A stretch of 64,000 nt of DNA from Hydrogenophilales bacterium (GTDB lineage Bacteria > Pseudomonadota > Gammaproteobacteria > Burkholderiales > Thiobacillaceae), in assembly GCA_016195805.1 (NCBI GenBank), contig JACPYT010000010.1:62001-126000 (forward strand), in the 5' to 3' direction. The position numbers were made by a program, and so were the translations under genes. Shown piece after piece: positions 45,743 to 53,982 of this stretch; position 1 is the stretch's first letter; the number at the start of each line of letters is the position of its first letter. A model generated the notes under the pieces. The model worked only from the letters and a program-made list of their open reading frames with translations, did no database searches and had not been told where the DNA came from.

Positions 45743-47374
45743 ATGGTGAATCAACTGATCGCGCCCTATGGCGGTACGCTCGTCGACCTGATCGACCCTG
45801 AGAAAACCGCCGCGCTCAAACAGGAGGCCCTGGGCCTGCCTTCGCTCGACCTGGACTGGCGGCAGCAGTGCGAACTCGAAATGCTGATGACCGGCGCCTA
45901 CTCGCCGCTCGCCGGCTTCATGACGCGCGCGCAATGCGAGCGCGTCGAGGTTGACCGGCAGTTGGACGACGGCACGTTCTGGCCGCTGCCGGTCACGCTA
46001 GCCAGCAAGCAGAAGGCCGTCGCCGAACTGAAGCTCGGCGATCGGGTGGCCTTGCGCGACGGCGAAGGCTTCATGCTCGCGGTGCTGACCGTCAGCGATG
46101 CGTGGGAGGGGGATGGCGTCTGGCATCTGGGCGGGGCGGTCGAGGGCGTCGCCCTGCCGCCGCACCCGGATTTCGTCGGTCTACGCGCCACTCCGGCCGA
46201 ATTGCGCGCGCTGTTTGCGCGGCGCGGCTGGCGCCGCGTGGTTGCCTGGCAGGCGCGTCAGCCGATGCACCGGGCGCAATTCGAGTTCTGCCTGAAGTGC
46301 GCGATCGAGAACGAGGCCAACCTGCTCCTGCATCCCCAGGTGGGCGGGGATATCACCGAGGCGCCAGCCTATTTCGGTCTGGTGAGAAGTTTTCTCGCCA
46401 TCCGCGAACGTTTCCCGGCTGCGACCACCCAGTTGACGCTGTTGCCTGCGCCGCCGCGCGAGGGCAGCGCGCGCGCGCTGCTGCTGCGCGCCATTGTCGC
46501 GCGCAACTATGGCTGCAGTCTGCTGATCGCCGGCGGCGAACACCAGCCAGATGGCGATTGCCGGCGGGGCGAAGACCTCACCCGGACGCATGCCGATCTG
46601 CCCGTGACCGAACTGGCCGAACAAATGGGGGTGCGGCTCATCGCCTATCCGCGCATGGTGTACGTGGAAGACCGGGCCGAGCATTTGCCCGAATCCGACG
46701 TGCCAGCGGGCGCGCGCCTGCTCACCCTGAGCGGTGAGGAATTCCGGCGCCGCATGCAGACCGGATTGAAAATACCCGACTGGTATAGCTTCCCCGAGGT
46801 CATCGCCGAATTGCACCGGCAGAGCCCGCCGCGCGAGCGCCAGGGCTTCACCGTGTTTTTCACCGGGCTGTCCGGTGCAGGGAAGTCCACCCTGGCGCGT
46901 GCGCTGGCCGCGCGCCTGATGGAGATGGGCGGGCGCTGCGTTACCCTGCTCGATGGCGACATCGTGCGCCGCCACCTGTCATCCGAACTCGGCTTCACCA
47001 AGGCCCATCGCGATATCAACGTGCGCCGCATCGGCTTCGTCGCGTCCGAAATCACCAAGAACCGTGGCATCGCCATCTGCGCACCGATTGCGCCCTATCG
47101 TCAGACCCGGCGCGACGTGCGCAGCATGATCGAGGCGGTCGGCGGCTTCGTCGAAATCCACGTCGCCACCCCGATCGAGACCTGCGAATCGCGCGACCGC
47201 AAGGGACTGTACGCCAAGGCGCGCGCCGGGCTGATCCCGGAATTCACCGGCGTATCCGATCCTTACGAAGTACCCGAGAAACCTGAGCTGGCGATCGACA
47301 CCACCGGCCTGGGCATCGACGAAGCGGTGCAACAAATCCTCCTCAAGCTGGAGCACGAGGGCTATTTGCGTTGA
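45743..47374 (+). CDS. ATP-sulfurylase-like / APS kinase fusion
   Basis: A 543-residue fusion. Residues 1-360 match ATP sulfurylase (CELEMLMTGAYSPLAGFM is typical), but the active-site motifs differ: QARQPMHRAQ (170-179) for QxRNPxHRAH and GGEHQPD (264-270) for GRDHAGV. Residues 365-543 are an intact APS kinase: P-loop GLSGAGKST (375-383), LLDGDIVRRHLSSELGF, INVRRIGFVA and CAPIAPYRQTRRDVR. The kinase makes PAPS, the donor for sulfotransferases, three of which follow in the next 5.2 kb. Whether the sulfurylase half still works is doubtful; it may be regulatory. It begins 26 bases after the DHH gene. Confidence 0.88.
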   Translation: MVNQLIAPYGGTLVDLIDPEKTAALKQEALGLPSLDLDWRQQCELEMLMTGAYSPLAGFMTRAQCERVEVDRQLDDGTFWPLPVTLASKQKAVAELKLGDRVALRDGEGFMLAVLTVSDAWEGDGVWHLGGAVEGVALPPHPDFVGLRATPAELRALFARRGWRRVVAWQARQPMHRAQFEFCLKCAIENEANLLLHPQVGGDITEAPAYFGLVRSFLAIRERFPAATTQLTLLPAPPREGSARALLLRAIVARNYGCSLLIAGGEHQPDGDCRRGEDLTRTHADLPVTELAEQMGVRLIAYPRMVYVEDRAEHLPESDVPAGARLLTLSGEEFRRRMQTGLKIPDWYSFPEVIAELHRQSPPRERQGFTVFFTGLSGAGKSTLARALAARLMEMGGRCVTLLDGDIVRRHLSSELGFTKAHRDINVRRIGFVASEITKNRGIAICAPIAPYRQTRRDVRSMIEAVGGFVEIHVATPIETCESRDRKGLYAKARAGLIPEFTGVSDPYEVPEKPELAIDTTGLGIDEAVQQILLKLEHEGYLR

Positions 47375-47504
47375 CACCGAATCGAGTCGTCATTCAGATC
47401 GCAGACGCGGCCATCTCACCCCAAGCGAGGCCGGGATCGAGCCTGCGGAACGTCACGCAAGGCATGGCCGGAATTCACTCCGACCCTCCCGGGCTCCCAA
47501 GGCG

Positions 47505-49034
47505 ATGAACACTTCCTCGCAGCGCGGCTACGCCGCCCTCCAGGCGCGCAATGTGGCGGATGCCGTTCAATGGTTCGAGCGGGCGCTCGCTGAGAATCCA
47601 GGCGATGCCCAGGCGATGTCCTGGCTCGGGCAATCCTTGTGCAGCCTCGGGCGGCGCGCTGAGGGGGGGGGCCATTTGCGTCAATCCGGACGGCTTCTTC
47701 TGGACAAGTCGCGCCAGAGCGGAGATATCAACCCGGCGCTCGAGATTGCCCAGCAAATGCAGCAGTGGGGCGATTTCCCGGGGGCGCTCGAACTGCTCGG
47801 TCAGGCGGGTACGCTCAACGGCGGCGAGTTTCGGGTGTTTCAGTTGCTTGCGGTGACGCTGGCCCAGTTGAACAAGAAGGCCGAGGCGCTGGATGCTGGC
47901 CGTCGGGCTGCAGCAATTTCCCCGGCGAACGCCATGATGCAGGTGCTGCTGGCGAGCCTGGAGGCCGACGCGGGGTTGAACGAGGATGCCCGGCACCGCC
48001 TGGAAACGGTCCTGGCTGCGCAGATGCTCCCTCGCGAGGCGTTTCGCGCGCACAAGGAACTGGCGCGGGTGCTCGACAAGCTCAAGGCATACAACCAGGT
48101 CTTTCCCCACCTCCATGCCTCGGCCCGCCTGTCTGCCACCTTGCCGGAGTATGTCCAGCAGAATCTGGCGTTCCTGCCGAATATGATCCGGACCAACACG
48201 GCAGGCTTTGACCGCGACCTCATGGGGCGCTGGTCCGGTGTCGCTTTCCCGCCGGAACTGCCTGCGCCCGTTTTCCTGGTTGGCTTCTTCCGCTCGGGCA
48301 CTACCCTGGCCCAGGAGGTATTGGGTGCCCATTCCGACGTCTTCGTCGCCGACGAGACCGATTTCGTGTGGGCCATGCAGCGCGAACTTCACCAGATGGT
48401 CGGCGGGAACGAGAGCACGGCGGACAAGCTCAGCACGCTGGACCAGTCGGACATCCTGCGCCTGCGCACGTTCTATTGGAAACGGGTCCGGGATCGTTTC
48501 GGCGACAGTCTCGGGGAACGTAGACTGGTGGACAAATTCACCCTCAACACCCTCGATCTCGGCCTGATCAATACCGTTTTCCCCGATGCCAAGCTGATCT
48601 TCGTCATGCGCGACCCGCGCGACGTCTGCCTGAGCTGCTTCATGCAGCTCATGGTGCCCTCGCCCGCCACGGCCCATCTGCTGAGTTGGCACGGGACGGC
48701 CGACTTCTATGCCGAGGTGATGAGGTGGTGGATGCACATCAAGCATCGGCTGACGATGGACCTCATCGAGTTCCGCTATGAGGATGCGGTGGGGCAGTTC
48801 GAGCCGACTTTCCGACGCGTGTTCGACGCGCTCGGTCTGGCTTGGGACGATGGCGTGAGGAATTTTCACGAGTACGCAGCAAAGAAATACATCGCCAGCC
48901 CCAGCCGCAACCAGGTGGCGCAGCCGCTGTATGCGTCCTCGGTGGCGCGTTGGAGACACTACGAAGCGGAGTTCGCGCCGGTTGCCAAGGTACTCGAGCC
49001 GTTCATCGCCGCCTTCGGCTACGAGCCTTTCTGA
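47505..49034 (+). CDS. TPR-containing PAPS-dependent sulfotransferase, copy 1
   Basis: A 509-residue protein: TPR repeats at residues about 5-240, then a sulfotransferase domain. The PAPS 5'-phosphosulfate loop is GFFRSGTTL (260-268) and the 3'-phosphate site is FVMRDPRDVCLS (366-377). The C-terminus ends in WRHYEAEFAPVAKVLEPFIA plus FGYEPF, as in related tyrosine-protein or glycan sulfotransferases with TPR. No signal peptide is seen. It lies downstream of the APS kinase gene and converges with copy 2, whose stop is 24 bases away. Confidence 0.9.
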   Translation: MNTSSQRGYAALQARNVADAVQWFERALAENPGDAQAMSWLGQSLCSLGRRAEGGGHLRQSGRLLLDKSRQSGDINPALEIAQQMQQWGDFPGALELLGQAGTLNGGEFRVFQLLAVTLAQLNKKAEALDAGRRAAAISPANAMMQVLLASLEADAGLNEDARHRLETVLAAQMLPREAFRAHKELARVLDKLKAYNQVFPHLHASARLSATLPEYVQQNLAFLPNMIRTNTAGFDRDLMGRWSGVAFPPELPAPVFLVGFFRSGTTLAQEVLGAHSDVFVADETDFVWAMQRELHQMVGGNESTADKLSTLDQSDILRLRTFYWKRVRDRFGDSLGERRLVDKFTLNTLDLGLINTVFPDAKLIFVMRDPRDVCLSCFMQLMVPSPATAHLLSWHGTADFYAEVMRWWMHIKHRLTMDLIEFRYEDAVGQFEPTFRRVFDALGLAWDDGVRNFHEYAAKKYIASPSRNQVAQPLYASSVARWRHYEAEFAPVAKVLEPFIAAFGYEPF

Positions 49035-49058
49035 ATCCGGTGCTGCACGCCAGCGGTC

Positions 49059-50882
49059 TCATTCCTGATAGCCGAAGCGGTCGATGAACGGCTGCAAGCT
49101 TGCCATGACCGGCTGGAATTCCGCTTCATAGCGTTTCCAACGGTACCTTGCGTGCTGGTAGATCGGCTGGGTGACCTGGTGGTAGCTGGGCGTCTGGATG
49201 GCAAGGCGCTGCTGCGCATGATGCGTGTGCTCCAGTACGGCATCGCTCCAACTCACACCGATGAATTCCAGGAGTTTCCTTGCCTCCGGTTCGAAATTCG
49301 TGATCAGGTCCTCGTAGCGGATGCGTTGCCGATGAAGCGGCAGACGCTCGGTGGTTTCATGCCAGGCATCCATCACCCGCGCGTAGATTTCCGCAATGCT
49401 TTCCAGGCTGACGAACCCGGCCATGGCGTCGTTGTGGGCGAAGCTCTGCATCATGCAGCTCAGCACGACGTCGCAGGGATGGCGGAGGGCGAAAATGAAG
49501 CGGGCCTCGGGAAAAACCCGCCAGATCAGAGGAGCGGACACGATGTTGAGCGGCAGCTTGTCTACCAGCCGGCTGCCTGGCCGGCGCACCAGATGACGCG
49601 CCGCTTCCTGGAAATAGAGCCTGCGCAACTCGAGGAGGTGCGACTCGCTGAGCGCCTGCAGTGCACCGCTTCCGCCGCCGGTCAATGCCAGGAAAGCCTG
49701 TTCCATCACCGCCACCATGGGCTTCTCCTCCAGGGCCTGCAATGCCGGATGGCTGTCAAGAACCTGCTCGAGGAGAGTGGTGCCGGAACGCGGGAACCCG
49801 ATCAGAAAAATCGGGGTGTCTTCCGATGGAGGGGCGTCCCTTTGGTCGAGTCCGGACGCCTCGCCGCCCAGCCACGTACGGGCCTGATCGATGCGGGCGA
49901 GGAAACGGGCGCGGCCACTGCCGTCCGGATCGGTAGCCAGGGCCACGCCGCGCTTGCCTGCGCTCAAGTGCGGCATGACTAGTTCCGTATTGCCCAGCCG
50001 GTCGTGCAATTGCCCGAGCAACAAATGAACCTCGCAGCGCGTTTCCAGAGGCATGGGGTGGTCAAGGACGCGTTCCAGCCTGGCCGCGCCCTCGGCCAGG
50101 CGATCTTTTCGCCGATCCAGGCGGGCAGCCACCAGATTGAGGAGGGGATGGCTTGGCGCGGAAGCCAGCCCGCGTGTCACGGCCGCCTCCGCTTCATCGA
50201 GGCTCCCCAGGCGTTCCAGCAGTTCGCCTCGTTTGGCCAGAACGTCCGGCGAATCCGGGCGTCGCGATAGCGCTTGCCGATAGCATTCGAGGGCCCCTTC
50301 CATGTCCCCCGTTTTTTCCTTCAGGCTGCCCAGGTTGGCTAAAACCTCGGCGCTGTCGGGTTGTTGACCCAGGGCCCGTTGCAGGAAGTGAGCGGCCTCG
50401 TCGACCCGGTTCAGGGTGAGCAGCAGGGCGCCCAAGTCGCTCAGCGCTTCAAACTGGGTGGGCCGCAGCGCGAGCGCTTGGCGCAGGCTGGATTCCGCAT
50501 CGTGCAGTTGGCCTGATTGCAGCAAGGCGTTGCCGAGCAGGTAGTGCGGATCGGGATAGTCGGGTTTGAGCCGGATCGCCTGGCGATAGCACGACATGGC
50601 GTCTTCCAGCTTGCCCTGACATTGCAGCGCCACCCCAAGGGTATGGTGGGCGAAGGTCTGATTCGGCGCGAGCAGCACCGCCCGTCGCCCACTGGCTTCC
50701 GCCTCGGCGTAACGGCCCAGGCGACGCTGGGTCGCGCCAAGCTTGACCCAGGCTTCCGCGTCAGTGGGGTCGGTCTTGCAGACGCCGGCATACAGCATCA
50801 GCGCTTCCTCCAGCCGATTTGCCAGGGCGAGGCCGTCGGCCTTGGCTTTTTTGCTTTGGGTCAGGATGTTCTTCTTTGCCAC
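49059..50882 (-). CDS. TPR-containing PAPS-dependent sulfotransferase, copy 2
   Basis: A 607-residue protein with about 8-9 TPR repeats (for example AFAHHTLGVALQCQGKLEDA) then a sulfotransferase domain. IFLIGFPRSGTTLLEQVLDS is the PAPS loop and ALRHPCDVVLSCMMQ the 3'-phosphate site. The segment TPSYHQVTQPIYQHARYR is shared almost exactly with copy 3. Substrate is unknown; the TPRs may hold the acceptor. It follows copy 3 by 83 bases on the same strand, a tandem duplication. Confidence 0.9.
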   Translation of the reverse strand: MAKKNILTQSKKAKADGLALANRLEEALMLYAGVCKTDPTDAEAWVKLGATQRRLGRYAEAEASGRRAVLLAPNQTFAHHTLGVALQCQGKLEDAMSCYRQAIRLKPDYPDPHYLLGNALLQSGQLHDAESSLRQALALRPTQFEALSDLGALLLTLNRVDEAAHFLQRALGQQPDSAEVLANLGSLKEKTGDMEGALECYRQALSRRPDSPDVLAKRGELLERLGSLDEAEAAVTRGLASAPSHPLLNLVAARLDRRKDRLAEGAARLERVLDHPMPLETRCEVHLLLGQLHDRLGNTELVMPHLSAGKRGVALATDPDGSGRARFLARIDQARTWLGGEASGLDQRDAPPSEDTPIFLIGFPRSGTTLLEQVLDSHPALQALEEKPMVAVMEQAFLALTGGGSGALQALSESHLLELRRLYFQEAARHLVRRPGSRLVDKLPLNIVSAPLIWRVFPEARFIFALRHPCDVVLSCMMQSFAHNDAMAGFVSLESIAEIYARVMDAWHETTERLPLHRQRIRYEDLITNFEPEARKLLEFIGVSWSDAVLEHTHHAQQRLAIQTPSYHQVTQPIYQHARYRWKRYEAEFQPVMASLQPFIDRFGYQE

Positions 50883-50965
50883 AATCTGGGGTCGAAATGG
50901 AGAGCGTCTAATGTAGAAGGCGGAGCAGCGATCAAATGGCGGCTATTGCAGGGCACGTTCGGCGA

Positions 50966-52612
50966 TCAGTGCGGAGTTGAGGCTTCAGGGATTGCGTCGG
51001 CCTCACTGTAGCCGAATTGCCGGATGAAGGGCTGCAGGGTGGGCAGGATGGGTGTGAAGGCGGTCTGGTAGCGTTTCCAGCGGTATCGGGCGTGCTGGTA
51101 GATCGGCTGGGTGACCTGGTGGTAACTGGGCGTGTTGATGAGGGCGCGTTCCTGGGCATGGCGGGTGTGGCTGAGCACAGCGTCATCCCAGTCCACGCCA
51201 AGGAAATCCAGCAGCGAGTGAGCCTCGTCCTCCAGATTCGTGATCAGATCTTCGTAACGTACCCGATGCCAGTGCAGGGGCAGACGGGCTGCATAGTCGA
51301 GCCAATTCCCCATGACCCTGGAATAGATCTGCGCGATGCTGTCGAGGCTGACCAGGCCCGCCATGGCATCGTTGTGGCCGAAGTTTTGCATCAGGCAGCT
51401 TAAGGCGACGTCGCAAGGATGGCGGATGGCGAGGATGAAGCGTGCTTCGGGGAAGACCCGCCACAGCAAAGGGATGCGCACGATGTTGAGCGGCAGTTTG
51501 TCCACCAGCAAGGTGCCAGGCTGCCGATCCAGAAGGCGTTCCGCTTCCGTCCAGTAGACCTCGCGCAGATGGGCGAGTTGCGGCTCCGAGAGATTGGCCA
51601 GCGCGTCGGGCCCGCCACCGGTCAAGTTCAGAAAGGCCTGCTCCAACACCTCGGCCATGGGTTTTTCTTCCAGGGTCTGCAGGCGAGGATGGCTGTCCAG
51701 GATCTGCTCCAGCAGCGTGGTGCCTGAGCGTGGAAAGCCGACCAGGAAAATCGGGGTCTTATCCTGGGCGACGGCAGAGGGGGGCGTCGCCAGATTGTCG
51801 CTCATCCAGGCGCGGGCGGTCTCGATGCGAGCCAGAAACCGGCTGCGGCTCTGGCCGTTGGGATCGGTGGTCAGCGCGACACGGCGCTTTCCCTCGATCA
51901 GGTGTGGCAGGACCTTGTCCGTGTTGCCCAGGCGATCATGGAGCTGGCCAAGCAGCAGATGGATCTCGGCGCGGCTCTCCTGGGCTGCTGGCAGGTAGAG
52001 GATGCTTTCCAGCCGGGTTACCGCCTGGGCGTGGCGGCCGGCCCGCCGGTCCAGACGGGCGGCTACCAGGTTGAGGACGGGATGGCCGGGCTCCCGGGCC
52101 AGGCCGCGGGCCAGGATCGCCTCTGCCTCTTCCACCTGGCCGGCTTTTTCCAGCAGTTCGGCGCGCTTGGCTTGTACGTAGGCGGAGTCGGGTTGCAAAT
52201 CCAGTGCGCGGTGATAGAGCTCGAATGATTCCTGTACGCGCCCCTGCTGTTCGCGCAGCCGGGCGAGATTGGTGATCGTTTCCGCAGAATTCGGCTGCTG
52301 TGCCAGGGCGTGCTCCAGGAGTGCGGCTGCATCGTCCAGTTTGCCCTGGCCTTGCAGGGCGAGCGCCAGGGTGTGCTGGGCAAAAGCCAGATGGGGGGCC
52401 AGCTTGAGCGCCCGGCGCGCACTCGCCTCGGCTTCAGGGTAACGGCCGAGCCGGTATTGCGTTGCGCCCAGCTTGGCCCAGACTTCCACATCGCTGGGAT
52501 CGGTCCTGCTTACAACCTGGTACAAGGTACACGCTTCCTCGAACCGTCCGTCCAGGGCTAGCTGGTTGGCCTGGACTTTCTTGCCGCGGGTCAGGATGTT
52601 CTGCTTGGTCAC
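50966..52612 (-). CDS. TPR-containing PAPS-dependent sulfotransferase, copy 3
   Basis: A 548-residue protein of the same build as copy 2 but about two TPRs shorter. The N-terminus (MTKQNILTRGKKVQANQLAL) parallels copy 2 (MAKKNILTQSKKAKADGLAL). PAPS motifs are IFLVGFPRSGTTLLEQILDS and AIRHPCDVALSCLMQ. A bidirectional hairpin (52656-52682) separates it from the PEP-CTERM gene upstream. Confidence 0.9.
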   Translation of the reverse strand: MTKQNILTRGKKVQANQLALDGRFEEACTLYQVVSRTDPSDVEVWAKLGATQYRLGRYPEAEASARRALKLAPHLAFAQHTLALALQGQGKLDDAAALLEHALAQQPNSAETITNLARLREQQGRVQESFELYHRALDLQPDSAYVQAKRAELLEKAGQVEEAEAILARGLAREPGHPVLNLVAARLDRRAGRHAQAVTRLESILYLPAAQESRAEIHLLLGQLHDRLGNTDKVLPHLIEGKRRVALTTDPNGQSRSRFLARIETARAWMSDNLATPPSAVAQDKTPIFLVGFPRSGTTLLEQILDSHPRLQTLEEKPMAEVLEQAFLNLTGGGPDALANLSEPQLAHLREVYWTEAERLLDRQPGTLLVDKLPLNIVRIPLLWRVFPEARFILAIRHPCDVALSCLMQNFGHNDAMAGLVSLDSIAQIYSRVMGNWLDYAARLPLHWHRVRYEDLITNLEDEAHSLLDFLGVDWDDAVLSHTRHAQERALINTPSYHQVTQPIYQHARYRWKRYQTAFTPILPTLQPFIRQFGYSEADAIPEASTPH

Positions 52613-52655
52613 GATGCCGGCCTTGGAGCAAAGCGCTCATTTTAGGCAGCAAAGA

Positions 52656-52682
52656 AAACGGCGGCCAGAGGCCGCCGTTTTT
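52656..52682 (-). terminator. Terminator after the second PEP-CTERM gene
   Basis: An 11-bp perfect stem (AAACGGCGGCC / GGCCGCCGTTT, loop of 3) with T-rich tails on both sides (TTTTCTTT on the minus strand, TTTTT on the plus). It lies 16 bases after the PEP-CTERM stop, so its main use is on the minus strand. Confidence 0.85.
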
Positions 52683-52698
52683 CCGGCTGTTGCAGGGA

Positions 52699-53499
52699 TC
52701 AGGCGGCCTTGCGGCGACGCGCTGCACTCAGACCAGCGAGTCCGAGACCCACCAAAGCCAGGGTAGCGGGCTCGGGGGTGGGATTGGGGCCAGGGGGCTG
52801 GATCGTCGGCGCGAAGCCGTCCAGATACACGTAACCGGCATGGCCGCCGTAGGGGCAGTCGGAGGCCAGCAGCGACAAGGTCAGGTCATGGCCAACGATG
52901 CTGGTGCCGCCGGCGCCCGCAGTGGTGAGGTCGATATGCTCAAGCTGCCAGCCGCTGCCATACCAATGGCCAAACTGGTATGAGGTAAACAGGCCCGATG
53001 CAGATGCGGAACTGTAGGAGCGGGTGAGCAGGACGGTGTTGCTGGTGTTGTCCGTCAGGGTCAGGGAGAAATAGTCGGAGTTGTTCAGGCCGTGCGAGGA
53101 CTCCAGCACGGCATTCCACTGGAAGTAGATGTCGTTGCTCGTGTAGTTGGTGACGCTCTGGGAAATCGTGGAGACGGAATAGTTATTGATGGAGTTGTTC
53201 ACCCGCACCGAGTAATTGCCGTTGTAGACCGTGTTCTGGCCGGTGATGGGGTCCGTGCCCGCGCTCATGATCGTGTTGACGGGGGTGCCGCCGGCGTATT
53301 GCGGGGCGGTCGGCAAAGCGCCGCCCGTATACGGGACGTAAACATTATTGCCACAGTTGTTGCTGCCCCAGCAGCCACCGCCCTGGGTCCAACCCGAGAG
53401 GTCGCCGGTCTCAAAACCGCCATTCACGAACGCCGCCGAGAATGCGGGGCCTGAGACCATCACGGAGATGGCCAAGGCTAACGAGGATTTTTTCATCAT
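52699..53499 (-). CDS. PEP-CTERM sorting-domain secreted protein, second
   Basis: A 266-residue exported protein. A signal peptide (to about residue 22) precedes a mature region beginning AAFVNGGFETGDLSGWTQGG, a start common in PEP-CTERM proteins. It is rich in Asn/Ser/Thr/Gly. The sorting signal is PTPEPATLALVGLGLAGL followed by SAARRRKAA. GGAG lies 6 bases before the first of two ATGs. Transcription is probably by sigma-54 with PrsR (53624-53754). It lies beside sulfotransferase genes, and its many hydroxyl side chains could make it a substrate or matrix partner, which is only an idea. Confidence 0.92.
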   Translation of the reverse strand: MMKKSSLALAISVMVSGPAFSAAFVNGGFETGDLSGWTQGGGCWGSNNCGNNVYVPYTGGALPTAPQYAGGTPVNTIMSAGTDPITGQNTVYNGNYSVRVNNSINNYSVSTISQSVTNYTSNDIYFQWNAVLESSHGLNNSDYFSLTLTDNTSNTVLLTRSYSSASASGLFTSYQFGHWYGSGWQLEHIDLTTAGAGGTSIVGHDLTLSLLASDCPYGGHAGYVYLDGFAPTIQPPGPNPTPEPATLALVGLGLAGLSAARRRKAA

Positions 53500-53524
53500 G
53501 ATGTTCTCCCAAAATTAAACTGAG

Positions 53525-53557
53525 GTTGGAGTAGCCGGGGGGCGTTATTACTCCAAC
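53525..53557 (-). promoter_or_regulatory. Stem-loop in the leader of the second PEP-CTERM mRNA
   Basis: A 9-bp perfect stem (GTTGGAGTA / TACTCCAAC, 15-base loop) lies 26 bases before the start codon, extended by a CTGAG/CTCAG outer helix. It is within the predicted leader (about 110 bases) of the sigma-54 transcript. It has no T-run, so it is more likely a stability or translation element than a terminator. Confidence 0.45.
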
Positions 53558-53623
53558 ACAATCTCAGAGCAACCCGATTGCAGGATTTCCTGCGCGTGCG
53601 TCAAGTCGCTTCCGTCATAGACA

Positions 53624-53640
53624 AAGCATTAGCCGTGCCA
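53624..53640 (-). promoter_or_regulatory. Sigma-54 promoter of the second PEP-CTERM gene
   Basis: On the minus strand TGGCAC-GGCTA-ATGCTT keeps GG and GC ten bases apart. The -24 half is a perfect consensus and the -12 half has the ATGC variant seen at two other sites. The start codon is 124 bases downstream. Confidence 0.75.
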
Positions 53641-53737
53641 GAATTTGATCGGCTATAAAAATATTCAATAATTACATTATGTTATGGAAAGTTTTGCAGG
53701 GTTTCCAACGCCGCCCGAACCGACTGGAAAAGTAAAC

Positions 53738-53754
53738 TGTAAAGAAATCTGACA
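53738..53754 (-). promoter_or_regulatory. Proposed PrsR-binding element (PEP-CTERM box)
   Basis: On the minus strand TGTCAGATTTCTTTACA lies 97 bases upstream of the sigma-54 promoter. It matches 16 of 17 bases of the element at 20319-20335. The spacing differs by 32 bases, close to three helical turns, so both would face the same side of the DNA. Confidence 0.65.
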
Positions 53755-53982
53755 CGCCGGCGGGAAGAAATGAACCCACCCGGCAGGCCGAAGCCGACGA
53801 TCCTGTGCAGAAGAAGGTTTTGCCGAAACCCGACGGCCCAGCGAAGAGAAGAACGCTGTTGGCTGGATGTCGAGGCCCACATCTTGCGCCGCTTCAAGTG
53901 CATCGAAGCGGCGGGTGACAAGCAGAAGCTAGGGGCCGGGGTAGCCCGCTTCTTGTAGGTTTGTAGGTGATCTCGATTCCGG

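Larger units (their letters stand above)
53500..53982. other. Intergenic region upstream of the second PEP-CTERM gene
   Basis: This 483-bp region holds no supported gene. It contains a leader hairpin (53525-53557), the sigma-54 promoter (53624-53640), the 17-bp box (53738-53754) and an 8-bp hairpin GCCGCTTC / GAAGCGGC (53888-53912) just after the symporter gene. The part from 53640 to 53700 is AT-rich, as expected between an activator site and its promoter. Confidence 0.6.

Noticed and set aside
47375-47504. Sigma-54 promoter before sulfotransferase copy 1
   Set aside because: GGCATGGCC is present but no GC follows at ten-base spacing with a -12-like context.
53888-53912. Terminator for the symporter gene
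   Set aside because: An 8-bp perfect stem is present, but no T-run follows on the minus strand.
53770-53958. Small open frames (62 and 79 codons) on both strands upstream of the second PEP-CTERM gene
   Set aside because: Arg/Cys-rich composition, no ribosome-binding site and overlap with the regulatory region; no similarity recognised.
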